15,665 nucleotides of DNA, taken from positions 1-15,665 of the forward strand of contig JAIRYY010000012.1 of the NCBI GenBank assembly GCA_031267485.1, read 5' to 3'. This document shows, in pieces, positions 5,271 to 13,658 of the stretch; position 1 is the first letter of the stretch, and each line of letters begins with the position of its first letter. A program made the position numbers and the translations under genes. The DNA is from Tannerella sp. (lineage in GTDB: Bacteria > Bacteroidota > Bacteroidia > Bacteroidales > Tannerellaceae). The notes beneath the pieces are model-generated. The model saw only the letters and a list, made by a program, of their open reading frames with translations. It did no database searches and was not told the DNA's origin.

Positions 5271-6167
5271 ATGAGACGTTTAACGTGTTTACTGATATTG
5301 TTTTTTTGTGTCGCCGGGCTTGTCGGGGCGCAGGAACTGAATGCGGCTCTTATGATAAACCACGATAAAATACAGGGTTTCAACGAGCAGGTATTCAATA
5401 CGCTGGAATCTTCACTGACGGAATTTATCAATATGAAAAAGTGGACTACCGCGACATTTCTGCCGAACGAACGCATAGAATGCAATTTTACAATTACGGT
5501 CAACTCGGCGGAAAATAACCGGTTCAGTTGCGAGATGCAGGTTCAGGCACGCCGTCCCGTATATAATTCCGCCTATTCGACAACGGTTTTCAGTTTTCGC
5601 GATACGGAATTTGATTTCGAATATACCGAATTTGAGCCGTTGGAGTACACGGAAAATATGCTGAACAGCAACCTTACCGCCACGATTATCTATTACATTT
5701 ACATGGTGCTGGGATTTGATTTCGACAGTTTCTCCCCGAATGGCGGCCAGCAGTATTTCCAGCAGGCGCAGCAGATTGCCACGATGGCGCAGTCGACTCC
5801 GTCGTGGAACGGGTGGACAGCCTTTGCCAACAGAAGAAACCGTCATGCCCTGATTACGGCTATAACGGAAAATCAGGGAGATGTATTTCATACAATGTGG
5901 TATAATTACCACCGGAAAGGTTTGGACGAAATGTCCGCCAATGCGGACCGCGGCCGCACCAATCTGATTGCATCCCTGCCCGCATTGAAAGAGCTGAAGG
6001 CTGCACGTCCGGCATCCATATTGCTGCAGTTTTTTTCCGACTGCAAACTGGACGAAACGGTTGCCGCATATTCAAAGGCAACGACGCAGGAAAAGCAGGA
6101 GGGGTATAAACTGTTTATGGACTTGTTTCCCGCAGCTTCGTCGCGTTACGAGTCATTAAAAAATTGA
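5271..6167 (+). CDS. DUF4835 secreted protein (PorD-like)
   Basis: A 298-residue protein with a clear signal peptide: MRRLTCLLILFFCVAGLVGA, then mature QELNA..., so cleavage is expected after about residue 20. The mature part has the family's features: IQGFNEQVFNTLESSLTEFIN near 36-55, a segment with NERIECNFTITV near 65-78, SFRDTEFDFEY near 107-117, and ATIIYYIYMVLGFDFDSFS near 137-155. It belongs to the Bacteroidota DUF4835 family, whose genes typically sit between coaBC and recN, as here. From memory, relatives in species with type IX secretion are labelled PorD, but the family also occurs in species without that system. No catalytic motif is visible, and the role is most likely periplasmic or outer-membrane. 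recN starts three bases after its stop. Confidence 0.87.
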   Translation: MRRLTCLLILFFCVAGLVGAQELNAALMINHDKIQGFNEQVFNTLESSLTEFINMKKWTTATFLPNERIECNFTITVNSAENNRFSCEMQVQARRPVYNSAYSTTVFSFRDTEFDFEYTEFEPLEYTENMLNSNLTATIIYYIYMVLGFDFDSFSPNGGQQYFQQAQQIATMAQSTPSWNGWTAFANRRNRHALITAITENQGDVFHTMWYNYHRKGLDEMSANADRGRTNLIASLPALKELKAARPASILLQFFSDCKLDETVAAYSKATTQEKQEGYKLFMDLFPAASSRYESLKN

Positions 6168-6170
6168 TAT

Positions 6171-7829
6171 ATGCTGAAATCATTGTTTATACGGAATTAT
6201 GTGTTGATAGACGAACTGGATATTCGTTTCGAGGATAATTTTTCTGTTATAACGGGCGAAACGGGAGCCGGCAAGTCGATTATTCTCGGAGCGTTATCGC
6301 TTGTTCTGGGAGAACGCGCCGATTCAGGAAGCATCCAGTCGGGAAAGGACAAGTGCCTTATTGAAGCCGTTTTTGACATATCGACCTATTGTCTTGAACG
6401 GTTTTTTCAGGAAAATGACCTTGAATATGATGCGACGTCATGCATGTTCAGGCGGGAATTATACAGTTCCGGGAAATCGCGCGCCTTTATCAATGATTCG
6501 CCCGTTCCGCTTTCTGTCGTTAAAGAGCTGGGCGGTATGTTGATTGATGTACATTCGCAGCATCAGAACCTGCTGCTTGCCGATACGCGTTTTCAGCTCA
6601 ACGTGGTTGATTTGATGGCGCATGACGGCAAACAGCTTGCCGCTTACCGGGACGAATATGACCATTACCTTTCCCTGTGCGGCGCGCTGGCCGATTTGGA
6701 AAACAAAGCTTCGGCCATGAAGCAGGAGGAAGACTACGTTCGTTTTCAGTACGAGGAACTCGACGCGGCAAAATTGCAGGCCGGCGAGCAGGATGAACTG
6801 GAAAAGGAGGCCGGTATGTTGTCTCATGCGGAAGAAATAAAAACGGCGCTGTATAAAATTACGGAATTGCTGAACGGCGAGGATTATTCCGCCGTATCAT
6901 CCCTGCGGGAGGCTCAGGCTTCCATGGAACAGTTGTCCGCCTGTTTTCCGAAAGCAAAAGAATATGCCGGCCGGCTTCGCGCTTCATATATCGACATCCA
7001 TGATTTGGCTTCCGAAACGGACGTGCTCAAGGATGATATTGAGTTTGACCCCGAACGGCTGGAACGGGTCAATGACAGGATAAATACGATTTATTCGCTG
7101 CAGCAAAAGCATAAAGTGTCATCCATCGAGGATCTGATTGCCCGGAGAGATGATTTTGCCGCACAGCTTAACGCCATTGATTCTTTTGATGAAGAGCTGG
7201 CTGCATTGACCAAACGTTGCAGGGAGTCCTGCAAATTGTTGATTGAACAGGCTGCCGTAATAACCGGATTGAGGAAGAAAGCTTCCGGGACGGTTGAAAA
7301 ACAGCTTACGGAACGGATGGTGTTGCTTGGCATGCCCAACGCGCGTTTTCAGATATTGTTCGCTCCGAAAGGCAAACCGTCTGCCGATGGAATGGATGAG
7401 GTGTCGTTTCTTTTCTCGGCAAACAGGAACGAACAGTTGAAATCCGTGGCGCAGACGGCATCCGGAGGCGAGATTTCACGCCTTATGCTGTGCGTCAAGG
7501 CCATGATTGCCGGATATGCCGCCCTACCTTCCATTATTTTTGATGAGATTGACATCGGCGTTTCGGGTGAGATTGCCGACAAAATGGCTGGTATCATGCA
7601 TGATTTGGGGCGGAAAATGCAGGTAATGACCATCACGCATCTGCCGCAGATTGCAGCGAAAGGCAACGCCCATTATTTTGTTTATAAGGAAGATACGCCT
7701 GAACGTACCTGTACGCGCATCCGGCGTCTCGGCGACGGGGAGCGGGTGGATGAAATAGCGCGTATGCTGAGCGGAACGCGGATGACACAGGCCGCGGTCG
7801 ACAATGCGAAATCTCTGCTGGGTTTATAA
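6171..7829 (+). CDS. recN: DNA repair protein RecN (SMC-like ATPase)
   Basis: A 552-residue protein of normal family length. RecN is an SMC-like ATPase that binds DNA ends and helps recombinational repair of double-strand breaks. It begins MLKSLFIRNYVLIDELDI. Walker A GETGAGKS is at 29-36, with the central antiparallel coiled coil from about 150 to 370. The ABC signature TASGGEISRLML is near 424-435, and Walker B SIIFDEIDIGVSGEIADKM follows near 450. The D- and H-loop region contains TITHLPQIAAKGNAHYFVYK. It is the last gene of the dnaN cluster, three bases after the DUF4835 gene. Its TAA stop lies inside the left inverted repeat of the tandem-array element, so the insertion, if it is one, abuts the coding end without altering it. 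Confidence 0.97.
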   Translation: MLKSLFIRNYVLIDELDIRFEDNFSVITGETGAGKSIILGALSLVLGERADSGSIQSGKDKCLIEAVFDISTYCLERFFQENDLEYDATSCMFRRELYSSGKSRAFINDSPVPLSVVKELGGMLIDVHSQHQNLLLADTRFQLNVVDLMAHDGKQLAAYRDEYDHYLSLCGALADLENKASAMKQEEDYVRFQYEELDAAKLQAGEQDELEKEAGMLSHAEEIKTALYKITELLNGEDYSAVSSLREAQASMEQLSACFPKAKEYAGRLRASYIDIHDLASETDVLKDDIEFDPERLERVNDRINTIYSLQQKHKVSSIEDLIARRDDFAAQLNAIDSFDEELAALTKRCRESCKLLIEQAAVITGLRKKASGTVEKQLTERMVLLGMPNARFQILFAPKGKPSADGMDEVSFLFSANRNEQLKSVAQTASGGEISRLMLCVKAMIAGYAALPSIIFDEIDIGVSGEIADKMAGIMHDLGRKMQVMTITHLPQIAAKGNAHYFVYKEDTPERTCTRIRRLGDGERVDEIARMLSGTRMTQAAVDNAKSLLGL

Positions 7830-7848
7830 TCCCCAAATGTCCATTAGC
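7827..7848 (+). repeat. Left 22-base inverted repeat of the recN-rho element
   Basis: Pairs with the reverse complement of 8044-8065 at 19 of 22 positions (mismatches at positions 2, 8 and 20). The shared core is AAATGTCCATT. The first three bases are the recN stop codon. It forms one end of the unit containing the 23-base array. Confidence 0.8.
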
Positions 7849-7881
7849 CCGATTCCGTGTGTGCGACATGCCAATACTTGC

Positions 7882-8029
7882 AAAGACGCTTTGTCCGAAC
7901 GAACAAAGGCGCTTTGTCCGAACGAACAAAGGCGTTTTGTCCGAACGAACAAAGACGTTTTGTCCGAACGAACAAAGACGCTTTGTCTGAACGAACAAAG
8001 ACGCTTTGTCCGAACGAACAAAGGCGCTT
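7882..8029 (+). repeat. 23-base tandem repeat array, six full copies plus ten bases
   Basis: Units start at 7882, 7905, 7928, 7951, 7974 and 7997, and a 10-base partial copy starts at 8020. The consensus runs AAAGRCGYTTTGTYCG and ends AACGAAC. Only three positions vary (5, 8, 15) and all variation is by transition. Each junction contains CTTTGT...ACAAAG, a 20-base imperfect palindrome (CTTTGTCCGAACGAACAAAG), so every copy can form a small hairpin. Since 23 is not a multiple of three and the unit has no stop in most frames, several long frames cross it on both strands; none looks like a real gene. There are no spacers, so it is not CRISPR. Confidence 0.92.
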
Positions 8030-8043
8030 GTGAAGAATCTGCC

Positions 8044-8065
8044 GCCAATGGACATTTTGGGATAA
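8044..8065 (-). repeat. Right 22-base inverted repeat of the recN-rho element
   Basis: On the minus strand it reads TTATCCCAAAATGTCCATTG plus GC, matching the left copy at 7827-7848 at 19 of 22 positions. It lies eight bases before the A-run of the bidirectional terminator. Confidence 0.8.
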
Positions 8066-8073
8066 TGTGATAC

Positions 8074-8107
8074 AAAAAAAAAGCGAACCGTCGGGTTCGC
8101 TTTTTTT
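8074..8107. terminator. Bidirectional intrinsic terminator between recN and rho
   Basis: GCGAACC (8083-8089) pairs with GGTTCGC (8094-8100) around GTCG, flanked by nine A (8074-8082) and seven T (8101-8107). It therefore works in both directions, ending the recN message from the left and the rho message from the right, 27 bases past the rho stop. Confidence 0.93.
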
Positions 8108-8134
8108 CGATTATATGCGGCATGACGGCCTTTG

Positions 8135-10144
8135 TCATCCGTTCATGGATGCCAAAAACTCCATATTGCTGGACGTGTTCTCAAGCTGTTTCTTGACAAA
8201 CTCCATCGCTTCGATTGAATTCATGTCCGAAAGGTATTTGCGCAACACCCACATGCGGTTAATTGTTGCCCCGTCCTGTAACAAATCGTCTCTTCTGGTG
8301 CTGGATGCAATAATGTCAACGGCAGGATAAATACGCTTGTTGGACAATTTCCGGTCAAGCTGAAGTTCCATATTGCCGGTGCCCTTAAACTCTTCGAATA
8401 TGACATCATCCATTTTAGAACCCGTTTCCGTAAGGGCCGTTGCAAGAATTGTCAGGCTGCCTCCGTTTTCAATGTTGCGTGCAGCGCCGAAGAACCGTTT
8501 CGGTTTCTGGAGCGCATTGGCGTCGACGCCACCCGACAGGACTTTGCCGGATGCCGGCTGAACGGTATTGTACGCACGGGCAAGACGCGTTATGGAATCG
8601 AGAAGGATGACTACGTCGTGGCCACATTCAACCATGCGTTTCGCCTTGTTGAGCACGATATCCGCAATTTTCACGTGACGTTCCGCCGGTTCGTCGAAAG
8701 TCGATGCAATCACTTCCGCATCAACGCTACGCGCCATGTCGGTAACTTCTTCGGGACGTTCGTCTATCAGCAGGATAATCATGTATACTTCCGGGTGATT
8801 GGTCGCAATGGCATTTGCTATATCTTTGAGTAACATCGTCTTACCGGTCTTGGGCTGGGCGACGATAAGTCCGCGCTGGCCTTTTCCGATAGGAGAGAAC
8901 AGGTCGACCACGCGTACGGATATCTGGTCGTATACTTTATGCGACTTTTTTTCCGTAAGCCTGAATTTCTCGTCCGGGAAAAGAGGGGTGAGATGGTCAA
9001 ACGGTACGCGGTCGCGCACATCTTCAGGTGCACATCCGTTTATTTTATCCACTTTAACTAACGGGAAATATTTTTCGCCCTCTTTCGGCGGCCTGATAGG
9101 CCCTTCGACAAGGTCTCCGGTTTTAAGCCCGAACAGTTTTACCTGCGACTGCGACACATAGATGTCATCGGGCGACGACAGGTAATTGTAGTCGGAAGAA
9201 CGTAAGAACCCGTATCCGTCCTGGATTATTTCCAGAACACCCGAACCGGTCAGTATTCCGTCGAAATCGAACGTTTTTTCCGTTTCCATTTGCATGGGAG
9301 GGAGCTGACGCTGATTAATGTTCTGGTTATTATGTTTTGCCGGACGGGCGCCCTGATTCTGAATGGGCGCCGGTTCGACAATTGCGCCCGGCTGTTTGTT
9401 CTCGGCATTTGCCGCGATTGGGATCACCTGATCCAGCATCGTATTGGTTTCGTTATTGTGCCTGAATATAACTCTTTTGTTATTGCCGGATTGCGACTGT
9501 GCATCCGGTTTCTCCTGCGCCTCCTGCTTCTTCTCCGGTTTGTCGGACGTTTTTTCATCGGCATCGGGAGTTGTTGGCTTAACCGCCGGAGCCTGCGCCG
9601 TATTCGCCGGAACCGGAGGTAAAACGTTGGCTATAAGGGGAGCTACGGGCTGGACAGTTGCGCTATCTTTAGCGGCAATATTGCCGAATTGAACCTTTTG
9701 AGGCTGCTGTTCCTTTACCGGAATCGTTATTGTTTTTTCCTTTTTAGGCCGTCCTCTTTTGGCTTTTGGCGTACTGTCGCCGACCGGGTCGGCTTTCACT
9801 TCACCCGTTTGCTGTCCGTTGTTTTTCGGCGGCCGTCCCCTGCGGTTTTTTTCGGATTTGCTATCCGGCGCCGGTTCACTTCCTTTTGCGGAAGAGGATT
9901 CCTGTTTGTTTTTGTTTGGATGTTCAACAACCCGTTGAGATCTTTTTTCTTTTTTACGGGCTTCTTTTTCCTTCTCTTTTTCAACCTGTATGCCAGCCCA
10001 TGAAATAGCCTGTTCGTCAAGGATTTTGTAGACTAATTCTTCTTTCTGCAAAGATTTTGCTTTTTTGACGCCCAAGTTTTCTGCAATTTCCTGTAATTCG
10101 GATAATTGTTTTTCGTTTAATTCAAGAATGTTGTATTTTTGCAT
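8135..10144 (-). CDS. rho: Transcription termination factor Rho, long Bacteroidota form
   Basis: A 669-residue protein, about 250 longer than E. coli Rho. Rho is a hexameric RNA helicase that ends transcription of untranslated RNA. Residues 4-48 are the Rho N-terminal helical domain ([19 protein letters not shown]). Residues about 55-290 are a low-complexity Lys/Pro/Gln/Ala-rich insert with two AT-hook-like motifs, RRGRPPK (101-107) and KRGRPKK (129-135). Residues 298-372 are the cold-shock-type RNA-binding domain ([15 protein letters not shown]). The ATPase core follows: Walker A QPKTGKT (430-436, where E. coli has PPKAGKT), [13 protein letters not shown] (458-470), Walker [17 protein letters not shown] (511-526), and the Q-loop and R-loop region [27 protein letters not shown]. 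It lies downstream of tilS on the same strand and has its own promoter-like site at 10279. Confidence 0.97.
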   Translation of the reverse strand: MQKYNILELNEKQLSELQEIAENLGVKKAKSLQKEELVYKILDEQAISWAGIQVEKEKEKEARKKEKRSQRVVEHPNKNKQESSSAKGSEPAPDSKSEKNRRGRPPKNNGQQTGEVKADPVGDSTPKAKRGRPKKEKTITIPVKEQQPQKVQFGNIAAKDSATVQPVAPLIANVLPPVPANTAQAPAVKPTTPDADEKTSDKPEKKQEAQEKPDAQSQSGNNKRVIFRHNNETNTMLDQVIPIAANAENKQPGAIVEPAPIQNQGARPAKHNNQNINQRQLPPMQMETEKTFDFDGILTGSGVLEIIQDGYGFLRSSDYNYLSSPDDIYVSQSQVKLFGLKTGDLVEGPIRPPKEGEKYFPLVKVDKINGCAPEDVRDRVPFDHLTPLFPDEKFRLTEKKSHKVYDQISVRVVDLFSPIGKGQRGLIVAQPKTGKTMLLKDIANAIATNHPEVYMIILLIDERPEEVTDMARSVDAEVIASTFDEPAERHVKIADIVLNKAKRMVECGHDVVILLDSITRLARAYNTVQPASGKVLSGGVDANALQKPKRFFGAARNIENGGSLTILATALTETGSKMDDVIFEEFKGTGNMELQLDRKLSNKRIYPAVDIIASSTRRDDLLQDGATINRMWVLRKYLSDMNSIEAMEFVKKQLENTSSNMEFLASMNG

Positions 10145-10278
10145 ATAAAATTTGTAATATAATAAATTTCAGATTTATAAGTCGATGATAAGTGATAACA
10201 ATACACTTTTCTATTATGTGAAAAAATGATTATACTGTGATTTTGGAATATTTATAATGTCTTGTTTTTAAAACGCTA

Positions 10279-10310
10279 CAAAGATACGGAGAATTTTTCA
10301 TTGCTGCAAT
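10279..10310 (-). promoter_or_regulatory. Candidate rho promoter
   Basis: On the minus strand 10279-10286 reads TATCTTTG, the exact -7 consensus. ATTG at 10307-10310, 20 bases away, is a weak -33 box and overlaps the tilS end. Transcription would start near 10272, giving rho a leader of about 130 bases, which is AT-rich. A long rho leader may allow autoregulation, but no specific structure was found. Confidence 0.6.
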
Positions 10311-11650
10311 TTTTTTGAAGAAAAATTTATGATAAAAGCAGTTTTTGTTTTGTCATCTATGCGAAATCGGTTGTCGGTACGCCTGCCGACGAGCCAAAGG
10401 ATATCGTTTCTGCTGCATAATATCCATGTTTTTTCTTTTTCCAGGAGATTAAGTTTGTGATTCGTAAAATAATCGCTCAGTTTCTGGCGGCCGTTCATTC
10501 CAAAAGGTATAAACCAGTCGCCCGGTTTCCATTTTCTTAATGTAAGCGGAAAATGAAGTTTGTCATAATCGAACGTTCCCGTCAGGGGCGATTTGTCAAT
10601 ATGGAACGTACGGTCAACCGGAGTTTTGCGGACGGACAGGGTGAGCGGTAAATTGCGCCATTCCGTTGGAAGGTCGCTCAGTCTGTATTCGTCCGGGGTT
10701 TCTGTGCCGGGTTTGAACAGGATTAATTTGTCGCGGTCTTTCAGCAGTCTGTATGCCGAATCCGCGGCTTCGAAGATTTTCCCGGGCGTATCGTTCAGCG
10801 CCCGGAAAATTTCCCCGGAAACATGACGGGAGAATCCGTATGTTTTCAGCAGTTCATATAAGATGGTTTTAGGCGCCGGCTGTTGCATCAGGCTTTCAAT
10901 CGGCAGGCATGCATGGCCGTTATCCGGGTCTTCGGCGAGCAGGACTTTCGACCGTTCCGCCGTCTGCGAGTAAATCTGTTCCGCATCTGCGAGATTTTCG
11001 GCCGTTCGGGCAAGCACATTCCTGATCGACGGATTGATCTCCGCCATTAACGGAAGCAGCCGCAGACGGATGAAATTGCGCGTGTATTTGTCTGACAGGT
11101 TGGAACTGTCCGTGACAAACGGCAGGTTTTGTTCTTCCAGGAACCGTTCGATTTCCTCCCGGCTCACACAGAGCAGCGGACGGACGATGAAGCCGTTTTT
11201 CGGACGTATGCCGCAAAGCCCGCGTATGCCGGTGCCGCGTATCATATTGAGAAGCATCGTTTCCACGCTGTCGTCCCGGTGATGGGCTACAGCAATCGCC
11301 TGTGCGCCGTGTTTTTTGCGCAACGCCTCAAACCATCGATAGCGCAGTTCCCGCGCCGCCATTTCGATTGATACATGCTTTTGCTCTGCGTGCGACCGGG
11401 TGTCAAAATCGGTTTTTTCAAACCGGATGCGATGGTTTTCCGCAAATTCCCGGCAGAAAACCTCATCCCGGTCGGATTCCGCGCCCCGGAGATGAAAGTT
11501 GCAGTGAGCCGCCATGCAATGATAACCCAGCCGGTTCAATAGGTGCAGGAGCGAAACGGAATCCTTTCCGCCGCTGAATCCGGCAATGACGGGTTTGCCG
11601 GGCGTCAGCAGGTGATTGTCCTTAATAAATGTCTGTATTTTATGTATCAA
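10298..11650 (-). CDS. tilS: tRNA(Ile)-lysidine synthetase
   Basis: A 450-residue protein. TilS joins lysine to C34 of the AUA-reading tRNA-Ile, using ATP, so that it reads AUA and not AUG. The N-type ATP pyrophosphatase P-loop SGGKDS is at 26-31, followed by AHHRDDSVETMLLNMIRGTGIRGLCGI near 122-148. The C-terminal domain shows LTLRKWKPGDWFIPFGMNGRQKLSDYF near 370-396 and WLVGRRTDNRFRID near 416-429. The start is TTG at 11650: no ATG is available near it, and translation from TTG gives (M)IHKIQTFIKDNHLL, which fits the usual N-terminus just before the P-loop strand. It begins 14 bases after the zinc-ribbon gene stop and is the last gene of the aspS operon before rho. Confidence 0.94.
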   Translation of the reverse strand: MIHKIQTFIKDNHLLTPGKPVIAGFSGGKDSVSLLHLLNRLGYHCMAAHCNFHLRGAESDRDEVFCREFAENHRIRFEKTDFDTRSHAEQKHVSIEMAARELRYRWFEALRKKHGAQAIAVAHHRDDSVETMLLNMIRGTGIRGLCGIRPKNGFIVRPLLCVSREEIERFLEEQNLPFVTDSSNLSDKYTRNFIRLRLLPLMAEINPSIRNVLARTAENLADAEQIYSQTAERSKVLLAEDPDNGHACLPIESLMQQPAPKTILYELLKTYGFSRHVSGEIFRALNDTPGKIFEAADSAYRLLKDRDKLILFKPGTETPDEYRLSDLPTEWRNLPLTLSVRKTPVDRTFHIDKSPLTGTFDYDKLHFPLTLRKWKPGDWFIPFGMNGRQKLSDYFTNHKLNLLEKEKTWILCSRNDILWLVGRRTDNRFRIDDKTKTAFIINFSSKKLQQ

Positions 11651-11664
11651 GTTTAATGCGGAGA

Positions 11665-12558
11665 TTATTTTTCTGTCGCGTTGGCAAGCTCCGGATCAAT
11701 CATTATACGTCCGCAGTATTCACAGACGATGATTTTCTTGTGAAGTTTTATATCCAGCTGTTTCTGTGGAGGAATCTTATTGAAGCAACCGCCACATGCG
11801 TCACGTTCGATATTAACGACCGCCAAACCGTTGCGCGCGCCTTTGCGTATGCGTTTGAATGCATTCAGCAGGCGCAGTTCTATTTTTTCTTCAATGGATT
11901 TCGCTTTGTCACGCAGCTTTTCTTCTTCCTGACGCGTTTCCGCCACAATCTCCTGGAGTTCTTTTTTCTTTTGTTCGAGATCGATTTTGCGTCCATCCAG
12001 AATCTCCTTGCTCCCGGAAATATTTTCTTTCTTCTGTTTTATAGCCGCATTGAACTCTTTTGCCTTCTTTTCTGAAAATTCAGCTTCAAGTTCCTGAAAT
12101 TCAACCTCTTTAGATAGATTGTCAAATTCGCGGTTATTACGCACCTGATCCAGTTGCCCCTTGTATTTTTCAACCAGCAGTTTGGATTCCGACACCTTGT
12201 TTTTCTGCGCCGTCACACTGTCCTCCAGTTCGCGTATTTCCGCCTGATATTTCTCCAGGCGCGTTTTGAGTCCGGCTATTTCGTCTTCAAGATCCTGCAC
12301 CTCCAGCGGGAGTTCTCCGCGTAAGGTTTTTATTTTGTCGACTTCGGAAACAATCATTTGAAGTTTGTACAGCATATATAACTTTTCCTCAACGGAATAG
12401 TCCTTAACGTTCTTGTTTTTCAAAGACGAGGTATCAACCGTTATTTCTTCCACGGGAGCCGTATCTTTTGCTCCCTTTTTATCGGCAACCGTCTTTTTGT
12501 CTTTCTTTGTTGTTGTTTTTGCCTCATTATCTGCTTTGGCTTCAGTCTTTTTTGCCAT
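11665..12558 (-). CDS. C4-type zinc-ribbon coiled-coil protein (DUF164 family)
   Basis: A 297-residue protein. Residues 1-50 are a Lys/Ala/Thr-rich basic extension. Residues about 55-235 are almost entirely heptad-like coiled coil (for example LEVQDLEDEIAGLKTRLEKY). The C-terminus carries a zinc ribbon with CGGC (Cys255, Cys258) and CEYC (Cys279, Cys282), followed by GRIMIDPEL. This arrangement is that of the DUF164 / zf-RING_7 family, conserved in many bacteria and widely annotated as a nucleic-acid-binding or CdsZ-like protein; its exact role is not known to me. It begins two bases after the Nif3-family stop, and tilS follows at once, so it is part of the aspS operon. Confidence 0.92.
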   Translation of the reverse strand: MAKKTEAKADNEAKTTTKKDKKTVADKKGAKDTAPVEEITVDTSSLKNKNVKDYSVEEKLYMLYKLQMIVSEVDKIKTLRGELPLEVQDLEDEIAGLKTRLEKYQAEIRELEDSVTAQKNKVSESKLLVEKYKGQLDQVRNNREFDNLSKEVEFQELEAEFSEKKAKEFNAAIKQKKENISGSKEILDGRKIDLEQKKKELQEIVAETRQEEEKLRDKAKSIEEKIELRLLNAFKRIRKGARNGLAVVNIERDACGGCFNKIPPQKQLDIKLHKKIIVCEYCGRIMIDPELANATEK

Positions 12559-12560
12559 GC

Positions 12561-13658
12561 TTATAAATATTTAATAGGGTTTGAATTTGCTATTGAGTTT
12601 TGCACCGCAAAGGTAGGAAATTTTTTTGATATAATATGAAAGAATAAATCTTTTGTGCAAATTTCACTTTCATAATGTCCGGTTACGGCAAGTAAGATAC
12701 GGTTTTCCGCATCGTAAAAATCATTATATCGGGCTTCGCCGGTAATAAATATGTCCGCGCCCGCAGCTATGGCTTCGCTTATGAGAAAAGCTCCGCTGCC
12801 GCCGCACAGGGCTACCGTGCGCAGCCGGCGTCCCGTAAGGGGGGAATGTTTGATACATTTGGCCTTGAGCACGTCTTTTATGCGTTGCAGAAAAATCAGC
12901 TCGTCTTCCTGTTCGGGAAGCGTCCCGACAATGCCGCTCCCGGCCTGCTGCCATTCGTTTTCCAGCTTGTACAGGTCGAAAACCGGCTCTTCATAGGGAT
13001 GCGCCGACAGCAGGGCGCGTATGACGGCCGGTTTCCTGTAGGCCGGAAAAACCGTTTCGATACGTACTTCTTTCTCTACATGCAGTTTCCCGGTCTCTCC
13101 GCAGTAGGGGTTGCTGTTTTCGCCCGCCAGAAATGTGCCGTTGCCCTCGGCGTTAAAACTGCAGGAACTGTAATTGCCGATATCTCCCGCTCCCGCCTCG
13201 AACAGCGCGCGGCGAAGCGTTTCGGCATCGTTTTCGGGAACGAAAGTCACGATTTTTACAAGATTGTGTTTCCGTGGGCTTAATATCCGGACGTCTTCCA
13301 GTCCGAACATCTCCGCAAGTTTGTAGTTTACGCCTCCGGAGGCATTGTCCAGATTCGTATGTGCGGCATAGATGGCGATGTCGTTTTTGCAGGCTTTTAT
13401 CAGGCACCGTTCGATGTAATTTTTCCCCGTCAATGATTTGAGGGGTTTGAATAATAATGGATGATGCGAAACGATCAGGTTGAATCCAGCCTTAATAGCT
13501 TCTTCTACAACATCTTCCGTCACGTCAAGACAAAGAAGCGCTCCGGTTGCCGGAAGATTGACATCGCCGGCCTGGATGCCCGCATTGTCGAAATCTTCCT
13601 GAAGACTCAACGGCGCATGGCGTTCTATTTCTTCGAGGATATCCTTAATCCTGATCAT
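12561..13658 (-). CDS. Nif3-family dinuclear metal-centre protein
   Basis: A 365-residue protein of the Nif3 / DUF34 (YbgI) family, which forms hexameric toroids with two metal ions per subunit. Ligand candidates are His65 and His66 in SHHPLLF, Asp104 in AAHTNLD, and His328 and Glu332 in GHYESE near the C-terminus. Between the two halves (about 130-235) lies the PII-like insert domain found in the longer members, with [13 protein letters not shown] near 218-230. The molecular function is not settled; annotation as GTP cyclohydrolase I type 2 rests on limited evidence. Its ATG at 13658 lies inside the end of aspS, overlapping by 14 bases in another frame, which implies translational coupling. 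Confidence 0.94.
   Translation of the reverse strand: MIRIKDILEEIERHAPLSLQEDFDNAGIQAGDVNLPATGALLCLDVTEDVVEEAIKAGFNLIVSHHPLLFKPLKSLTGKNYIERCLIKACKNDIAIYAAHTNLDNASGGVNYKLAEMFGLEDVRILSPRKHNLVKIVTFVPENDAETLRRALFEAGAGDIGNYSSCSFNAEGNGTFLAGENSNPYCGETGKLHVEKEVRIETVFPAYRKPAVIRALLSAHPYEEPVFDLYKLENEWQQAGSGIVGTLPEQEDELIFLQRIKDVLKAKCIKHSPLTGRRLRTVALCGGSGAFLISEAIAAGADIFITGEARYNDFYDAENRILLAVTGHYESEICTKDLFFHIISKKFPTFAVQNSIANSNPIKYL

Larger units (their letters stand above)
7827..8065. mobile_element. Candidate non-autonomous element: inverted repeats bounding a tandem array
   Basis: A 239-base unit with 22-base imperfect terminal inverted repeats enclosing a 23-base tandem array and short unique arms (7849-7881 and 8030-8043). 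It sits exactly between the recN stop and the terminator shared with rho, a place where insertion does no harm. No transposase is present and no clear target duplication is visible at the ends. It could be a MITE-like element, or alternatively a long RNA hairpin in the recN 3' untranslated region. Confidence 0.4.

Noticed and set aside
7882..8029. CRISPR array
   Set aside because: The 23-base units abut directly without unique spacers and no cas genes are nearby, so this is a simple tandem repeat.
7804..8138. Repeat-peptide genes across the 23-base array (several frames on both strands)
   Set aside because: Long frames arise in several phases and strands because the unit lacks stops; there is no ribosome-binding site or promoter, and the frames run into recN antisense or the terminator.
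11629..12075. 148-codon plus-strand Phe-rich frame
   Set aside because: It is the antisense of the Lys/Glu-rich coiled coil of the zinc-ribbon protein, which produces Phe/Leu-rich translations.
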